Below are positions 27,488 to 36,962 of a stretch of 64,000 nucleotides of DNA, piece by piece. Where the stretch lies: contig NZ_JAGGPX010000007.1 in assembly GCF_018613575.1 (NCBI RefSeq), positions 62,001-126,000 on the forward strand, given 5' to 3'. Numbering within the stretch: the stretch's first letter is position 1; every line of letters starts with the position of its first letter. The position numbers were made by a program, and so were the translations under genes. The stretch comes from Planococcus sp. ISL-110. GTDB lineage: Bacteria; Bacillota; Bacilli; Bacillales_A; Planococcaceae. The notes beneath the pieces were generated by a model. That model was not told where the DNA came from, searched no databases, and worked only from the letters and a program-made list of their open reading frames with translations.

Positions 27488-27537
27488 GTTCAGCTCTCAT
27501 ATGACCGCAGCTCAGTTATCACCGCGGCCTTCACTAT

Positions 27538-28050
27538 TTACATGCCGTCTTTCATATCTTCCTCATCTTTCGTACCGGATTCTTTGTCTTCCATCATTTT
27601 CGCTTTCGCTTTGGCCATCGCTTCTTCAGCTGCACGGATTTCTTCGTCCGTCACTTGTCCGACAATCACTTGCTGGGTCGGCATGGTATGCATGCTGCGT
27701 GCTGTTACGTGCGGGATGAAATAATAGACACCGTCTTCCTGGAATGTATGCTTGATCGAATAGACGCCGTCTTTCACATCCGTGTAATCATTTTTCACAC
27801 TTTCGTCTTTCTTGCCGGCCTCGAATACTTCAAACTTCACTTCATTCGCATCGTTCACCGCTTCGCCGCCTTGGGATACAAATGCCTCAAGCGTCCATTC
27901 GCCAGTTTCGCCTACAGGTTCAGTCAAGACTTGGACTTCTAATTCCTTCACCTCCTGCTCGGCAGCTGAAGCGTTGTCCGCACTGTTCTTTTCCATGCCG
28001 CAGCCTGCAAGCATCAATCCAAACGCACCAATAACCATTAATTTTTTCAT
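27538..28050 (-). CDS. FixH/YtkA-like lipoprotein
   Basis: Secreted lipoprotein of 170 residues: signal peptide with lipobox LAGC, then an Ig-like FixH/YtkA domain (about 35-130; VGETGEWTLEAFVSQGGEAV, KNDYTDVKDGVYSIKHTF, GVYYFIPHVTAR). A highly charged tail rich in Ala, Lys, Glu and Met follows. MHTMPTQQV provides His/Met residues that could bind copper, as in related periplasmic proteins (inference). The ATG at 28050 lies 6 nt from GGAGGG. It is downstream of the kinase gene on the same strand, separated by a MITE-like element. Confidence 0.82.
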   Translation of the reverse strand: MKKLMVIGAFGLMLAGCGMEKNSADNASAAEQEVKELEVQVLTEPVGETGEWTLEAFVSQGGEAVNDANEVKFEVFEAGKKDESVKNDYTDVKDGVYSIKHTFQEDGVYYFIPHVTARSMHTMPTQQVIVGQVTDEEIRAAEEAMAKAKAKMMEDKESGTKDEEDMKDGM

Positions 28051-28144
28051 CAATAACCCTCCATTAAACTGAAATTATTCTAATAGATTCAGCTTAATGG
28101 GCAATTGTGAAACGCCTGTGAAATCTCTGAAATAAAAAATCCCT

Positions 28145-28385
28145 CTATATATTGAACTAAAGAAACCAGCTTTTACACATCGCTCTGCCTAGCCCTTGGA
28201 CGCGCTGGCGCTAAGAGATAGAGTGAATTCGAGGCGAGCCGCTATTTCCCACTATTTTCATAGAAGATATGGAGCAAATCAGCGGAGACTCCCAAAAGAG
28301 CGGTGCCGCGATGCAGAAGCACCGGTTTTCAGGAGCAGGTTTACAGAATATCAGCAGACGAAAATCATTAGTTCAACTTATCTAG
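28145..28385. mobile_element. MITE-like element A (TTGAACTAA terminal inverted repeats)
   Basis: TTGAACTAA at 28152-28160 and its inverse TTAGTTCAA at 28368-28376 bound about 240 bp without an ORF. Internal sequence (GATATGGAGCAAATCAGCGG, then AGACTCCCAA) matches the element at 55880-56340 in opposite orientation. No transposase is encoded. Confidence 0.65.
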
Positions 28386-28392
28386 TTACTTA

Positions 28393-29781
28393 TCAACTTA
28401 TCGCTGCCAGTGGAAGCCAGACTTGCACTCGCGTACCGTCGCCTTCGGACGACTCTACTTTCAGCCTGCCGCCGTGGAGTTCAGCAATCTGTTTGACGAT
28501 CGACAAGCCGATGCCTGCGCCGCCTCCACCCCGGGTGCGCCCTTTTTCAACCCGATAGAAACGGTCCGCGACGTATGGCAGATGCTGCTCCGGAATTCCC
28601 GGCCCGCTGTCGCGCACTTCGAGCATCGCTTTGCCGCCTTCAGAACGCAGGTTTACGGCAATCAGACCGCCCTCCGGCGTATAGGCAATGGCGTTGTCGA
28701 GTAAATTGACCAGCACCTGCAACAATCGGTCTTCATCCCCGTATACAAGTATGTCCTCGTCCAGATCTGTCTTTACTTCCTGCTGCCGGCCCCGCCATTT
28801 CACCGCTGTATTGTCGATGGCCGATAATACGATTTCACTCAGCGCCAACAGCTCGTGGGCAATGTCTTCCTCACCGCCTTCAAGCTTAGTCAAATCCAGA
28901 ATTTGGCTGACCATGCGCTCCATGCGTTCCGATTCGCGGTACAAAATAGCCGCAATGTGCCGATGTTCCGTATTCGGCTGCTGCAGCAATTCGCTATAGC
29001 CTTTTATATAGCTGAGCGGAGTCCGCAATTCATGGGACAGGTTCTGCAGAAATTCGCGCTTTTTTTCGTCTTCTTCACGGATCGATTCTGCCATCACGTT
29101 GAACGACTGGGCAAGGTCTCCGACTTCATTGTGGACAGCCGGATGGATGCCTCCTTCGAAACGCCCCTTCGCCATGGCGTCAGAAGCGTTCCGCAGTTCT
29201 ACGACCGGACCGATGAATTCCTTCTGGATGCGCCGGCGGATGGCATAAAGAGCTGCGAGCGCCAGCAATCCGGACGCCAGCAGGATCGGCAGCACATTCA
29301 TAAATGCCTGGCTAAGTTCCGAAACTGGCCGGTAGGCGAATACAATTGCCTGCAAATTCCCACCCTCAATCACCGGCAGTGCTACTCCGATCAAGTCCGC
29401 ATCGACATACGCATTGCGCCGCTCAATGACCACCGCTTGTCCTTGCGACAGCCCTTCGCGTTCCTCGAAATTGATGATGACATCCCCTTCTGGCGCCTGC
29501 AGCGGCAGCGCCGCCCCAAGCACCATCGGATCATCGATCGCCAGTGCATTGAGGCCGGAATCTTCCAGAAATTCTATAATTCCTTCCAGTTCCGCTGCAT
29601 CTCCAGCCAAGTAGGCGCCTCGCAGCGCTTCCGCCAATTCATGCAACTGTTCGCGCTCCTCATCGACATAAACCGCATCATAAACCGAATAGGCGACGAA
29701 CATCAAGAGCGCAATGCCGGCCACAGAAACCCCAGCAAATAAGAGCCATAATTTCGTTGCAACAGAGCGATACGGCTTCAT
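28393..29781 (-). CDS. Sensor histidine kinase (HAMP, HisKA, HATPase)
   Basis: Membrane kinase of 462 residues. TM1 spans about 11-35, an extracellular sensor domain about 36-160 and TM2 about 161-181. HAMP follows to about 240 (VGDLAQSFNVMAESI), then HisKA with H250 in FLQNLSHELRTP and the ATPase domain (NLLDNAIAYTPEGG, DSGPGIPEQ, GGGGAGIGLSIVKQ). Its ATG overlaps the stop of the response regulator gene as ATGA. The kinase at 1365-2753 has the same length and plan but its sensor loop is unrelated in detail. The signal is unknown. Confidence 0.93.
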   Translation of the reverse strand: MKPYRSVATKLWLLFAGVSVAGIALLMFVAYSVYDAVYVDEEREQLHELAEALRGAYLAGDAAELEGIIEFLEDSGLNALAIDDPMVLGAALPLQAPEGDVIINFEEREGLSQGQAVVIERRNAYVDADLIGVALPVIEGGNLQAIVFAYRPVSELSQAFMNVLPILLASGLLALAALYAIRRRIQKEFIGPVVELRNASDAMAKGRFEGGIHPAVHNEVGDLAQSFNVMAESIREEDEKKREFLQNLSHELRTPLSYIKGYSELLQQPNTEHRHIAAILYRESERMERMVSQILDLTKLEGGEEDIAHELLALSEIVLSAIDNTAVKWRGRQQEVKTDLDEDILVYGDEDRLLQVLVNLLDNAIAYTPEGGLIAVNLRSEGGKAMLEVRDSGPGIPEQHLPYVADRFYRVEKGRTRGGGGAGIGLSIVKQIAELHGGRLKVESSEGDGTRVQVWLPLAAIS

Positions 29782-30455
29782 AGCTTCACCAGCTTGTAGC
29801 CCAGACCCCAGACGGTTTCGATGGCGACGCCAGCTTCACCGAGCTTGATCCGCAGCGTTTTGATGTGGGTGTCGACGGTCCGCGTCGTGACGTTATAGGC
29901 CTGTTCGCCCCACAGCTTCTCCATCAACTGTTCGCGGGAAAATACCTGCTCCCGATGCTTCAGCAAAAATGCCAGCAAATCAAATTCACGCCGTGTCAGC
30001 GTAACCTTCTTGCCTGCAACTGTCACCGTGCGCATCGTTTCGTTCAGTTCGAGCGTACCATTTGTCCATTCGTTGTCCACCCGGACGCTTGCCGTATGGG
30101 TGCGGCGCAGAATCGCTTCGATGCGTGCAAGCAGCTCCTGCTTGCTGAACGGCTTGACCATGTAATCGTCTGCCCCTGCCCGCAGCCCTTTCACTTTATC
30201 CGCTTCGCTGCCGGCAATTGCGGTCAGCATGAGAATCGGCACTGGCGTGAAGCGCCGGATTTCCGCACATGCGGTGAAACCGTCCATGCCGCCCATCAGC
30301 ACGTCGAGAATGACAAATCCGACCTTTTCCTCACGTATTTTGCGGATGCCTTCTTCGCCGCTTGCAGCCGACAGGACCTCATAGCCCGCTCCTTCCAACA
30401 TGAGCCGCAGCAGATGCTGCATCGTCTGTTCGTCGTCAATGACCAGGATTTTCAT
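29778..30455 (-). CDS. OmpR/PhoB-family response regulator
   Basis: Regulator of 225 residues: receiver domain with acidic pair D7/D8, phosphoacceptor D51 in VILDVLMGG and K101 in MVKPFS. A winged helix follows (about 128-224; LTRREFDLLAFLLKH, RTVDTHIKTLR, VWGLGYKLVK). GGAGGGGG precedes the ATG, which lies inside the end of the upstream lipoprotein gene (20 bp overlap). It is co-translated with the kinase gene downstream. The asparagine-free MGGMDG in place of MPGMDG lacks the usual proline after the phosphorylation site. Confidence 0.93.
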   Translation of the reverse strand: MKILVIDDEQTMQHLLRLMLEGAGYEVLSAASGEEGIRKIREEKVGFVILDVLMGGMDGFTACAEIRRFTPVPILMLTAIAGSEADKVKGLRAGADDYMVKPFSKQELLARIEAILRRTHTASVRVDNEWTNGTLELNETMRTVTVAGKKVTLTRREFDLLAFLLKHREQVFSREQLMEKLWGEQAYNVTTRTVDTHIKTLRIKLGEAGVAIETVWGLGYKLVKL

Positions 30456-31407
30456 TATTTTCCCCCTCCAGCACCATCGCGTGCGGCCCGGCAGCCGTCG
30501 GAATTTTTTTTGTTACAGTAAAGCTTTCAATATCAATTTCACTGACGACATCTGCATCCATGCTGCTGACGTATAATTTACCGCCTGAAGCGACTCCGTA
30601 ATACGGATTGTCGCCCACCGCAACTTTGCCTTCCAATTCTAATGTCACGGCGTCCAGTTTCACCACATCATGCGATCCGTGGTTCAGCACAAAGAGGCTT
30701 TCTCCAGCCGCAATGATTTCAATCGGCATCAATCCGGTCTCTGCCTTCTGGACCGTTTTGCCTTCCGCAAACGAGTAGCGATAAACGCTGTCATTGAGTT
30801 TGCCGTAAGGGCCGTGGCCGCCGACAACCAGGCCCCCCTCATACAAGGCGACTCCATTCGGGCGGTCAACAATGTCGAAGCTTTCCTCGACGGCCATCGT
30901 TGCCGTGTCAATCGCCTGCACGGTGTGGCCGTAAACATTTGTTACATACAGCATCGTTCCGTCAAATGCCATCGAATGAGGATGCCCATCGGTTTCCGCT
31001 ATGTTTTCAATGGCGAACGGCGCCAGCGACACCTGGGCAATCTGATTTGAATCTGCATACGCCGCATACAGCTTTCCACCGTCATACAGGAGTTTGGTGA
31101 TGCCTTCTCCCACTTCCCCGAGTGATTTCAGCTTCTGTGTCTCCAAGTCGAGCGCATACAGTTCATCTTCTTCCTTGCTTGCGAGCACCAATTTGCCTTC
31201 CGCCATCACCATGTCCGATGCGATAAAGGGCAACTCGAGTTCAACTTGCGCCTGCCCTTCGCCGATGACCGTCAGAACAGGTTCTTTAATATGCGACACG
31301 AACAGCTGATTATCGCCTTCCGGCCAATCGTAGCTTACTTCTCCGGAGCATGCCCCGAGCAGCAAAGCTAGCGCCAACGCGCCCATTGCGCCTATTTTGT
31401 GTTTCAT
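30436..31407 (-). CDS. YncE-like beta-propeller lipoprotein
   Basis: Secreted lipoprotein of 323 residues with lipobox LLGAC (C20) followed by seven or so repeated propeller units. Each contains a [GD]GKLY[AV]-type or LYVTN-type strand and an x-D-x-x-[ST]-x-x-[VL] turn (ALDLETQKL, AIDTATMAVEESF, KLDAVTLELEGKV, EIDIESFTVTKKI). The last unit has GPHAMV, as in YncE/surface-antigen propellers. The ATG at 31407 is chosen for the AAAGGA site and correct signal peptide. It is first in the operon with the response regulator and kinase, mirroring the other lipoprotein-kinase operon at 704-3756. Confidence 0.85.
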   Translation of the reverse strand: MKHKIGAMGALALALLLGACSGEVSYDWPEGDNQLFVSHIKEPVLTVIGEGQAQVELELPFIASDMVMAEGKLVLASKEEDELYALDLETQKLKSLGEVGEGITKLLYDGGKLYAAYADSNQIAQVSLAPFAIENIAETDGHPHSMAFDGTMLYVTNVYGHTVQAIDTATMAVEESFDIVDRPNGVALYEGGLVVGGHGPYGKLNDSVYRYSFAEGKTVQKAETGLMPIEIIAAGESLFVLNHGSHDVVKLDAVTLELEGKVAVGDNPYYGVASGGKLYVSSMDADVVSEIDIESFTVTKKIPTAAGPHAMVLEGENNENPGH

Positions 31408-31553
31408 CAAAATCATCCTTTGCTCCATCATGAGGAAAGTATACACTGAAAATGCGAAATCCATGTGAAATCCCGCTCTATTGCCCAGTAAATTGCGCAG
31501 TGAATGCCTCAATCGGAACCGGCAGAGCAGCTTCCAACTGATCCATTATAAAC

Positions 31554-31601
31554 GACTCAAAACCCTGTTCAGAATGTACATTCCGAACAGGGTTTTGAGT
31601 C
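31554..31601. terminator. Long palindromic terminator
   Basis: 48-nt palindrome with 17-bp outer arms (GACTCAAAACCCTGTTC and its inverse) and an inner GAATG-TA-CATTC arm. It is located 10 bp after the stop of the downstream minus-strand gene. T-rich sequence on the plus side and A/T on the minus side make direction uncertain. Confidence 0.7.
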
Positions 31602-31610
31602 ATTTATTTT

Positions 31611-32213
31611 CTATTCTTTCCTGTTGTACCTTTTAAAAAAGCTCTGTAGCTCTTGTATCGGCCGGACATCCGCCTGTCCTTCGTAGCTGATGAATTCGAT
31701 TTCGCCGATGCGCATACCGGCATTGTATTCCCCGATAACCGTGTCCAGCAGAATAAAAGAAGCCGAAATGAATTCATCTTCATTTTCTTCGGTAAAGCCT
31801 TTGATGTAGAGCGTCAAATTCACTTCGTCGCTGTCTTTTTCAAACGTGCAGAAGATATCATCCCATCCTAGTTCGATATCGCCGTATGCAACAGAAAATT
31901 CTTCATCATGCGGTTGGCGAAAACCGATGACATCAAAATTGCCAAAGGCTGGAGCATTGTCGACCAGGTCGATGACATCGTCAAAAGCTTCCACAACTCC
32001 ATCCGCACTGATGACAAATTCGCGCTTCCCTGCAACCAGGCTTTCACCAAACTCAAAAGCCAAATGCCGGTTGACCTTATGTAATTTCTTTTCCAGCTGA
32101 CTGAAAAGCTTGTCTCTGCCGGACTCGTCCAGTTCAAAATATGCTCCTTTATTGTCTGCAAACCAATCCCAAAAAGCCGCCACCTTATCTTTCCTTTTCG
32201 GCAACCAATTCAT
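31611..32213 (-). CDS. Conserved-looking hypothetical protein, about 200 residues
   Basis: Soluble acidic protein of 200 residues without signal peptide or membrane segment. It begins MNWLPKRKDKVAAFWDWFAD, then LFSQLEKKLHKVNRHLAFEFGE, and has an acidic beta-rich middle (FVISADGVVEAFDDV). The end SFFKRYNRK is basic. I do not recognise the family. It is followed by a strong hairpin and separated from the MFS gene upstream, so it is probably monocistronic. Confidence 0.75.
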   Translation of the reverse strand: MNWLPKRKDKVAAFWDWFADNKGAYFELDESGRDKLFSQLEKKLHKVNRHLAFEFGESLVAGKREFVISADGVVEAFDDVIDLVDNAPAFGNFDVIGFRQPHDEEFSVAYGDIELGWDDIFCTFEKDSDEVNLTLYIKGFTEENEDEFISASFILLDTVIGEYNAGMRIGEIEFISYEGQADVRPIQELQSFFKRYNRKE

Positions 32214-32306
32214 CCCGCTATCCCCTTTGTATCCATCTATGTTCTTTTCTCTATCATAAACATTTTTGCGCGAAAGAGATAGTTCTTTTTATTCATGCTC
32301 AAAAGA

Positions 32307-33506
32307 CTATTCGCCTTCTGTATCCATTTCATAAGTACGGAATTTCATCATGGAAATTATACCGAATACAGGACCGATGCTCAGTACAGCAAATACCCAT
32401 TCCCAGCCGATCAAGCTTTGTGCGATGGGAATCAAGTTGATCGAAAAAATGGTGATCAAAAAGCCGATGCACATCTGGAACGTCAAAGCTGTCCCTAAAT
32501 AAGGCGCCTCTGCAAATTCTGTCACCGCCGCTGAAAACTGAGCCGAATCGGAAATCACAAACATCCCCCAAACGATCGCCACCATCAGCGTCAACCACAA
32601 GGCCTGACCGAATGTAAAACCGATGATGATCGAACAGCTGGCACTGACGGCGAGAGAAAGGATAGTCAGCCGCGACCTTCCCAACTTGTCTGCCACTAGG
32701 CCACCCAAAACGCAGCCAATTGCTCCGGCAACTCCAATCGACACAAAAGAAGCAAAAGCAATAACCGCCGGACTGACCTGGGAAGAAGAACTGGCGAAAC
32801 TGGCGGCGAGAAAGACCGGAAGCCATGTCCACATCGCATACAATTCCCACATATGGCCAAAATAGCCATAGTTCGCGAGCATGACAGGTTTATTGAGAAG
32901 CACTTGCTTAATCAGTTTAAAGGAAAAAACCATCCGTTTCGGAGAAGTTGGCGCATCTCTCACGACCCAGTTCATAATACCGGCCGCAGCCAACGCCAGC
33001 AGCGAGCTGACGACGATGACCAATTTCCAATCCACAGAGGAAAAAAAGATGCTGATAAAATGAGGCAGAGACGATCCTAAAGTCAGCGCTGCGATCAAAA
33101 TCCCAAGCGCCAACCCTCTTTTTGACGGGAACCATTGTGAAAGCAGTTTGACTGCAGTCGGATAGACGCCAGCAAGTGCCACACCTGTCAATATCCGCAG
33201 GGCAATGCCGATGAGGGCAGTGTCCGCAATCGTCAGAAGGCCATTGACGAGAGCTCCCGCCAATGCGGAAAGCACAAAAACTTTCCGTGCATTAAAGCGA
33301 TCTGAAATGCCGAAATAGACGCTGATTAATGTCCCGATGATAAAACCGACTGGGACAGATGCAGACAACCAGGCTTCCGTCTGCGCGTTGAGGCTCCATA
33401 GTTCCCTCAATTCGGGTCCGGTAACGCTCGCACTGAACCATAAACTCAACGCAAACAGCTCCGCTATAGAAATCCACAATAAAGCCTTCCATTTTCCCGC
33501 CGCCAT
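32307..33506 (-). CDS. MFS transporter
   Basis: Twelve-helix major facilitator of 399 residues. RFNARKVFVLSALAG, followed by VLSQWFPSKRGLALG-like LLSQWFPSKRGLALGI in the loop after helix 4, and GGLVADKLGRSRLTILS between helices 8 and 9 are typical MFS loop motifs. The start ATG at 33506 follows GGAG; the open frame extends 45 codons upstream but those residues are unlike an MFS N-terminus. The substrate is unknown; candidates are small anions or organic acids. It has no obvious partner gene. Confidence 0.88.
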   Translation of the reverse strand: MAAGKWKALLWISIAELFALSLWFSASVTGPELRELWSLNAQTEAWLSASVPVGFIIGTLISVYFGISDRFNARKVFVLSALAGALVNGLLTIADTALIGIALRILTGVALAGVYPTAVKLLSQWFPSKRGLALGILIAALTLGSSLPHFISIFFSSVDWKLVIVVSSLLALAAAGIMNWVVRDAPTSPKRMVFSFKLIKQVLLNKPVMLANYGYFGHMWELYAMWTWLPVFLAASFASSSSQVSPAVIAFASFVSIGVAGAIGCVLGGLVADKLGRSRLTILSLAVSASCSIIIGFTFGQALWLTLMVAIVWGMFVISDSAQFSAAVTEFAEAPYLGTALTFQMCIGFLITIFSINLIPIAQSLIGWEWVFAVLSIGPVFGIISMMKFRTYEMDTEGE

Positions 33507-33582
33507 AACCAGTCTCCTTCCGCAAGACAAACCAATCCCGTTCTTTCTCTTCTTCTTATCATAGAACAGCAAAAGCAAATAA

Positions 33583-33620
33583 GAAAGAACCCTTCGCCAG
33601 TTGACTGTCGTGGCGAAGGG
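33583..33620 (-). terminator. Terminator of the threonine synthase gene
   Basis: 10-bp stem CCCTTCGCCA / TGGCGAAGGG with an 11-nt loop, followed on the minus strand by TTCTTTCTT. Confidence 0.75.
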
Positions 33621-33690
33621 CTTTGAAATTTTGGTTACCATTTTGCTTTATGCCACATAGATCAAATCTTATGGATGAACTCAGGCACTC

Positions 33691-34920
33691 TCAGCTTTTA
33701 GCTGCCGGCTCTTTCTTGATTGCATCGCCGATTTCCAACGTCGGGACGTCAATGTTAACCGTGTCGGGATATTTGATGCCGGCTCCTGTATTCAGCGCCA
33801 CAACAGTTTCTCCTTCTTTGATCCAGCCTTCTTTTTTGAGTTGGCGGATTGCTGCAAATACAGCTGCCCCTTCCGGACAAACAAAAGATCCTTCCAGGCG
33901 TGCAACTATTGCCTGCTCAGCAAGCATGGCCTGATCATCAATCGCGATCGCGCAACCCTGTGTTTTATAGATTGCGTCCAGCACAAGAAAATCACCCAAC
34001 GCTTTCGGGACATTGATGCCAAAAGCTTGCGTGCTGGAATCGGCCCAGAATTCGGACTCCTTTTTTCCTTCTTGCCAAGCTTTGACGATCGGCGCGCAGC
34101 CTGTCGCTTGAACCGCTGCCAGACGCGGCAGTTCCCCTTCCACCCAGCCAAGTTTTTTCAATTCATTCAGGGCTTTATAAATGCCGATCAATCCGACACC
34201 GCCGCCTGTCGGATACAGGATGACGTCTGGCATCTTCCAGTCCATCTGCTCGGCGATTTCGAGCCCCATCGTTTTCTTGCCTTCGATGCGGTATGGCTCT
34301 TTTAACGTCGATACATCGTACAGACCAAAATCCTTGACGGCTTGCCCGACAATTTTCCCAACATCGCTGATTAGCCCATTCACCAAATATAGGTCGGCGC
34401 CGGACAACGCCACTTCATTGCGGGTAATTTTTGGTGCATCCTCTGGCATGACGATTGTTGATCGGATGCCGGCTTTAGCGCCGTAAAGCGCCCAAGCGGC
34501 ACCGGCATTGCCATTGGTCGGCATCGCAAACTCCTTGACACCGACTTCCTTGGCTTTTGAAACTCCGACTGTTGCCCCTCTTGCCTTAAACGTGCCGGTC
34601 GGAATAAGCCCTTCGTCTTTCATATAGAGATTTTCTACGTCCATGTCCTTGCCAAGCGACGGCATCGTGATCAGCGGGGTCATGCCTTCACCTTGAGACA
34701 CTACATTCGCTTCTTCTTCGACCGGCAGCAATTCATGGTATCTCCACAAAGTCGGCTGCCTTTTTGCCACTTCGTCCCGCTCCAAATCCGCCTTCAGCTC
34801 GTCCCAAAGGTAATCCACCAACAAAGGCGAACCGCATATGCATAGTTGATGCTGCTGCTTGGTATCGTAAACAGCCTCGCATTTCGGACAATAAAGGTGG
34901 GAAATATAACTGTACTTCAA
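33691..34920 (-). CDS. thrC: Threonine synthase-like PLP enzyme
   Basis: PLP-dependent beta-family lyase of 409 residues converting O-phosphohomoserine to threonine. An N-terminal zinc ribbon (LYCPKCEAVYD and CICGSP, four Cys) precedes the fold-type II domain with the PLP lysine in PTGTFKARG, the phosphate site in PTGGGVGLIG, and PTNGNAGAA. The start is probably TTG 34920, 8 nt after AGGAG; a GTG three codons earlier sits inside the ribosome site. It stands alone, not with hom/thrB, so it may be a second copy or a cystathionine-type relative. Confidence 0.82.
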   Translation of the reverse strand: MKYSYISHLYCPKCEAVYDTKQQHQLCICGSPLLVDYLWDELKADLERDEVAKRQPTLWRYHELLPVEEEANVVSQGEGMTPLITMPSLGKDMDVENLYMKDEGLIPTGTFKARGATVGVSKAKEVGVKEFAMPTNGNAGAAWALYGAKAGIRSTIVMPEDAPKITRNEVALSGADLYLVNGLISDVGKIVGQAVKDFGLYDVSTLKEPYRIEGKKTMGLEIAEQMDWKMPDVILYPTGGGVGLIGIYKALNELKKLGWVEGELPRLAAVQATGCAPIVKAWQEGKKESEFWADSSTQAFGINVPKALGDFLVLDAIYKTQGCAIAIDDQAMLAEQAIVARLEGSFVCPEGAAVFAAIRQLKKEGWIKEGETVVALNTGAGIKYPDTVNIDVPTLEIGDAIKKEPAAKS

Positions 34921-35013
34921 TGTGAGCACTCCTTTTTATGGGTTTTGCTGATTGTCTTTCTGACAACAATAGCCCGGAATCGCTCCCGGGCTATTAGATC
35001 GATCTTATTTGAT

Positions 35014-36729
35014 TTAACTGTGGAAATTAAGCCCGGAGGTGACCGGCGCCACATAACCGGCGCGGATGACGAAATCACCGAAATGTTCGTTTTCCTGGCG
35101 TTCTTTGGCGAATTGGAAAAAGATCGGCTTTAGCGTCGCTAAAATCTCTTCTTCCCCGATATTCTCGCGGTATATTTTGTTCAACCGATCACCTGCAAAG
35201 CCTGCGCCCAAGTACATATTGTATTTGCCGGGTGCTTTGCCGATAAAGCCAATCTCACCCAGTGCAGGGCGTGAACAGCTGTTCGGGCAACCGGACATGC
35301 GAATGATGATTTCTTCATCACGCAGGCCTGCTTCGTCCAGTGTTTCTTCAATCTTGCCTACGAGCTCCGGTAAATACCGCTCGGCTTCAGCCATCGCCAA
35401 ACCGCAAGTCGGCATCGCTACACAGGCCATCGAGTTTTGGCGCAAAGCCGAATTTTCTTTGCCATCGGTCAGCCCATATTGCTCAACTAAGGCGCTAATC
35501 TTCTCTTTGTTTTTCTCCGTTACATTGCTGATGATCAGGTTCTGGTTGGCAGTCAGGCGGAATTCTCCTGTATGGACTTGTGCAATTTCGCGGAGGCCTG
35601 TCATCAATGGATAGCCATCAAAATCTTTAACGCGGCCGTTCTCAACGAATAAGGTCAAATGCCATTTGCCGTCACTTTCGATCCAGCCGTAGCGGTCGCC
35701 GTTGCGGTCGAATTGGAATGGACGCTCTTGTTCTATATTCCATCCCAGGCGTGTGTTCAGCTCGGTTCTGATCCAGTCGAGCCCCAATCTGTCGACCGTA
35801 TATTTGAAACGGGCATTTTTCCGCTCTGAGCGGTTGCCGTAATCGCGCTGAATGGTGAGGATTTTCTCGCCGACTTCGTTGACTTTATCTGGTGGGCAAA
35901 ATCCGATGACGCGTGCCAATTGCGGATACGTGGCAGTGTCGCCATGCGTCATGCCCATCCCGCCGCCGACTGTGACATTAAAGCCCTGCAACTTATCGTT
36001 TTCCAGGATGGCAATAAACCCAAGATCCTGCGAGTAGATGTCAACGTCATTGGCAGGCGGAATCGCAAAGCCGATTTTGAATTTCCTAGGCAAATAAAGA
36101 TGCCCGTACATCGGCTCCACTACTTCGTCTTCATTGCTGTCGACGACTTTTTCTTCATCCAGCCAGATTTCGTGATAGGCTCTAGTTTTCGGCAGCAGGT
36201 GTTCACTTAATTCGCGGGAGATTTCGTATACTTCCCCGTGAATATCCGATTGGTATGGGTTGGATGTCGACATGACGTTCCGGTTGACGTCTCCGCAGGC
36301 TGCAATGGTATCCATCAAGGCGTGGTTCATTTCCTGAATGGTGCTTTTCAAATTCCATTTCAGAATCCCGTGCATCTGGAACGTTTGACGCGTCGTCAAT
36401 TTCAAGGTGCCATTGCCATGGGTATTGGCCAAATTATCCATCGTCAGCCACTGATGCGGCGTTGCGACTCCTGCAGGCAGGCGGACACGGATCATGAATT
36501 GGTAGGCAGGCTCAAGTTTCTGCTGGGCCCGTTCGTTGCGGATGTCCCGGTCATCCTGCATATAGCTGCCATGGAATTTCAGCAGCTTGCCGTCATCGTC
36601 CGGGATGGAAGCGGTCAAACGTTCCGCGAAGCTTTCCACGAGATTGCCCCGCAAATAATTGGTTCTGTCTTTGATGACCTCCATTTCACTTGGAGGGCCG
36701 TCGATATCAGTCAAATCTTTAATTTTCAT
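35014..36729 (-). CDS. cysI: Sulfite reductase [NADPH] hemoprotein beta-component
   Basis: Siroheme and 4Fe-4S enzyme of 571 residues reducing sulfite to sulfide. Cluster/siroheme ligands are in [10 protein letters not shown] (C-x5-C) and [10 protein letters not shown] (C-x3-C). [12 protein letters not shown] and [10 protein letters not shown] are siroheme-binding nitrite/sulfite reductase signatures. The ATG follows AAAGGAG. It is the last gene of the cysH operon and pairs with cysJ upstream, although a GC-rich repeat of about 160 bp separates them. Confidence 0.97.
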   Translation of the reverse strand: MKIKDLTDIDGPPSEMEVIKDRTNYLRGNLVESFAERLTASIPDDDGKLLKFHGSYMQDDRDIRNERAQQKLEPAYQFMIRVRLPAGVATPHQWLTMDNLANTHGNGTLKLTTRQTFQMHGILKWNLKSTIQEMNHALMDTIAACGDVNRNVMSTSNPYQSDIHGEVYEISRELSEHLLPKTRAYHEIWLDEEKVVDSNEDEVVEPMYGHLYLPRKFKIGFAIPPANDVDIYSQDLGFIAILENDKLQGFNVTVGGGMGMTHGDTATYPQLARVIGFCPPDKVNEVGEKILTIQRDYGNRSERKNARFKYTVDRLGLDWIRTELNTRLGWNIEQERPFQFDRNGDRYGWIESDGKWHLTLFVENGRVKDFDGYPLMTGLREIAQVHTGEFRLTANQNLIISNVTEKNKEKISALVEQYGLTDGKENSALRQNSMACVAMPTCGLAMAEAERYLPELVGKIEETLDEAGLRDEEIIIRMSGCPNSCSRPALGEIGFIGKAPGKYNMYLGAGFAGDRLNKIYRENIGEEEILATLKPIFFQFAKERQENEHFGDFVIRAGYVAPVTSGLNFHS

Positions 36730-36744
36730 GGTAAGCTCCTTTCA

Positions 36745-36905
36745 ATGTTGAAGAAGTCGCTCCAAGGCGGACGCTTTCCGGCAGAAAGCGAGTCGGGCTG
36801 TGCCTGACTCGTTTGCGACGAAGCGCTGAGCCTCCTCGTTGCAAGCTCCTGCGAGGTCTCATCACTCCGTTTTTCTGCAGGAGTCGCCGCCTTCCGCTCT
36901 TACTT
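36745..36905. repeat. GC-rich dispersed repeat (copy E) between cysJ and cysI
   Basis: GAAG(A)AGTCGCTCC.GGCGGACGC, CTTTCCG, GACGAAGCGCTGAGCCTCC and GCAAGCTCCTGCG match the repeat upstream of cysJ (38853-39030) in the same orientation. No ORF. Confidence 0.8.
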
Positions 36906-36962
36906 CCTATGATCCAGTTAAAAACATAAAAAAATGTCAGTTCACGCATGGCGCAGATTTAC

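Noticed and set aside
28855-29742. 295-residue ORF antisense to the histidine kinase
   Set aside because: Shadow of the kinase gene, no ribosome site or domain.
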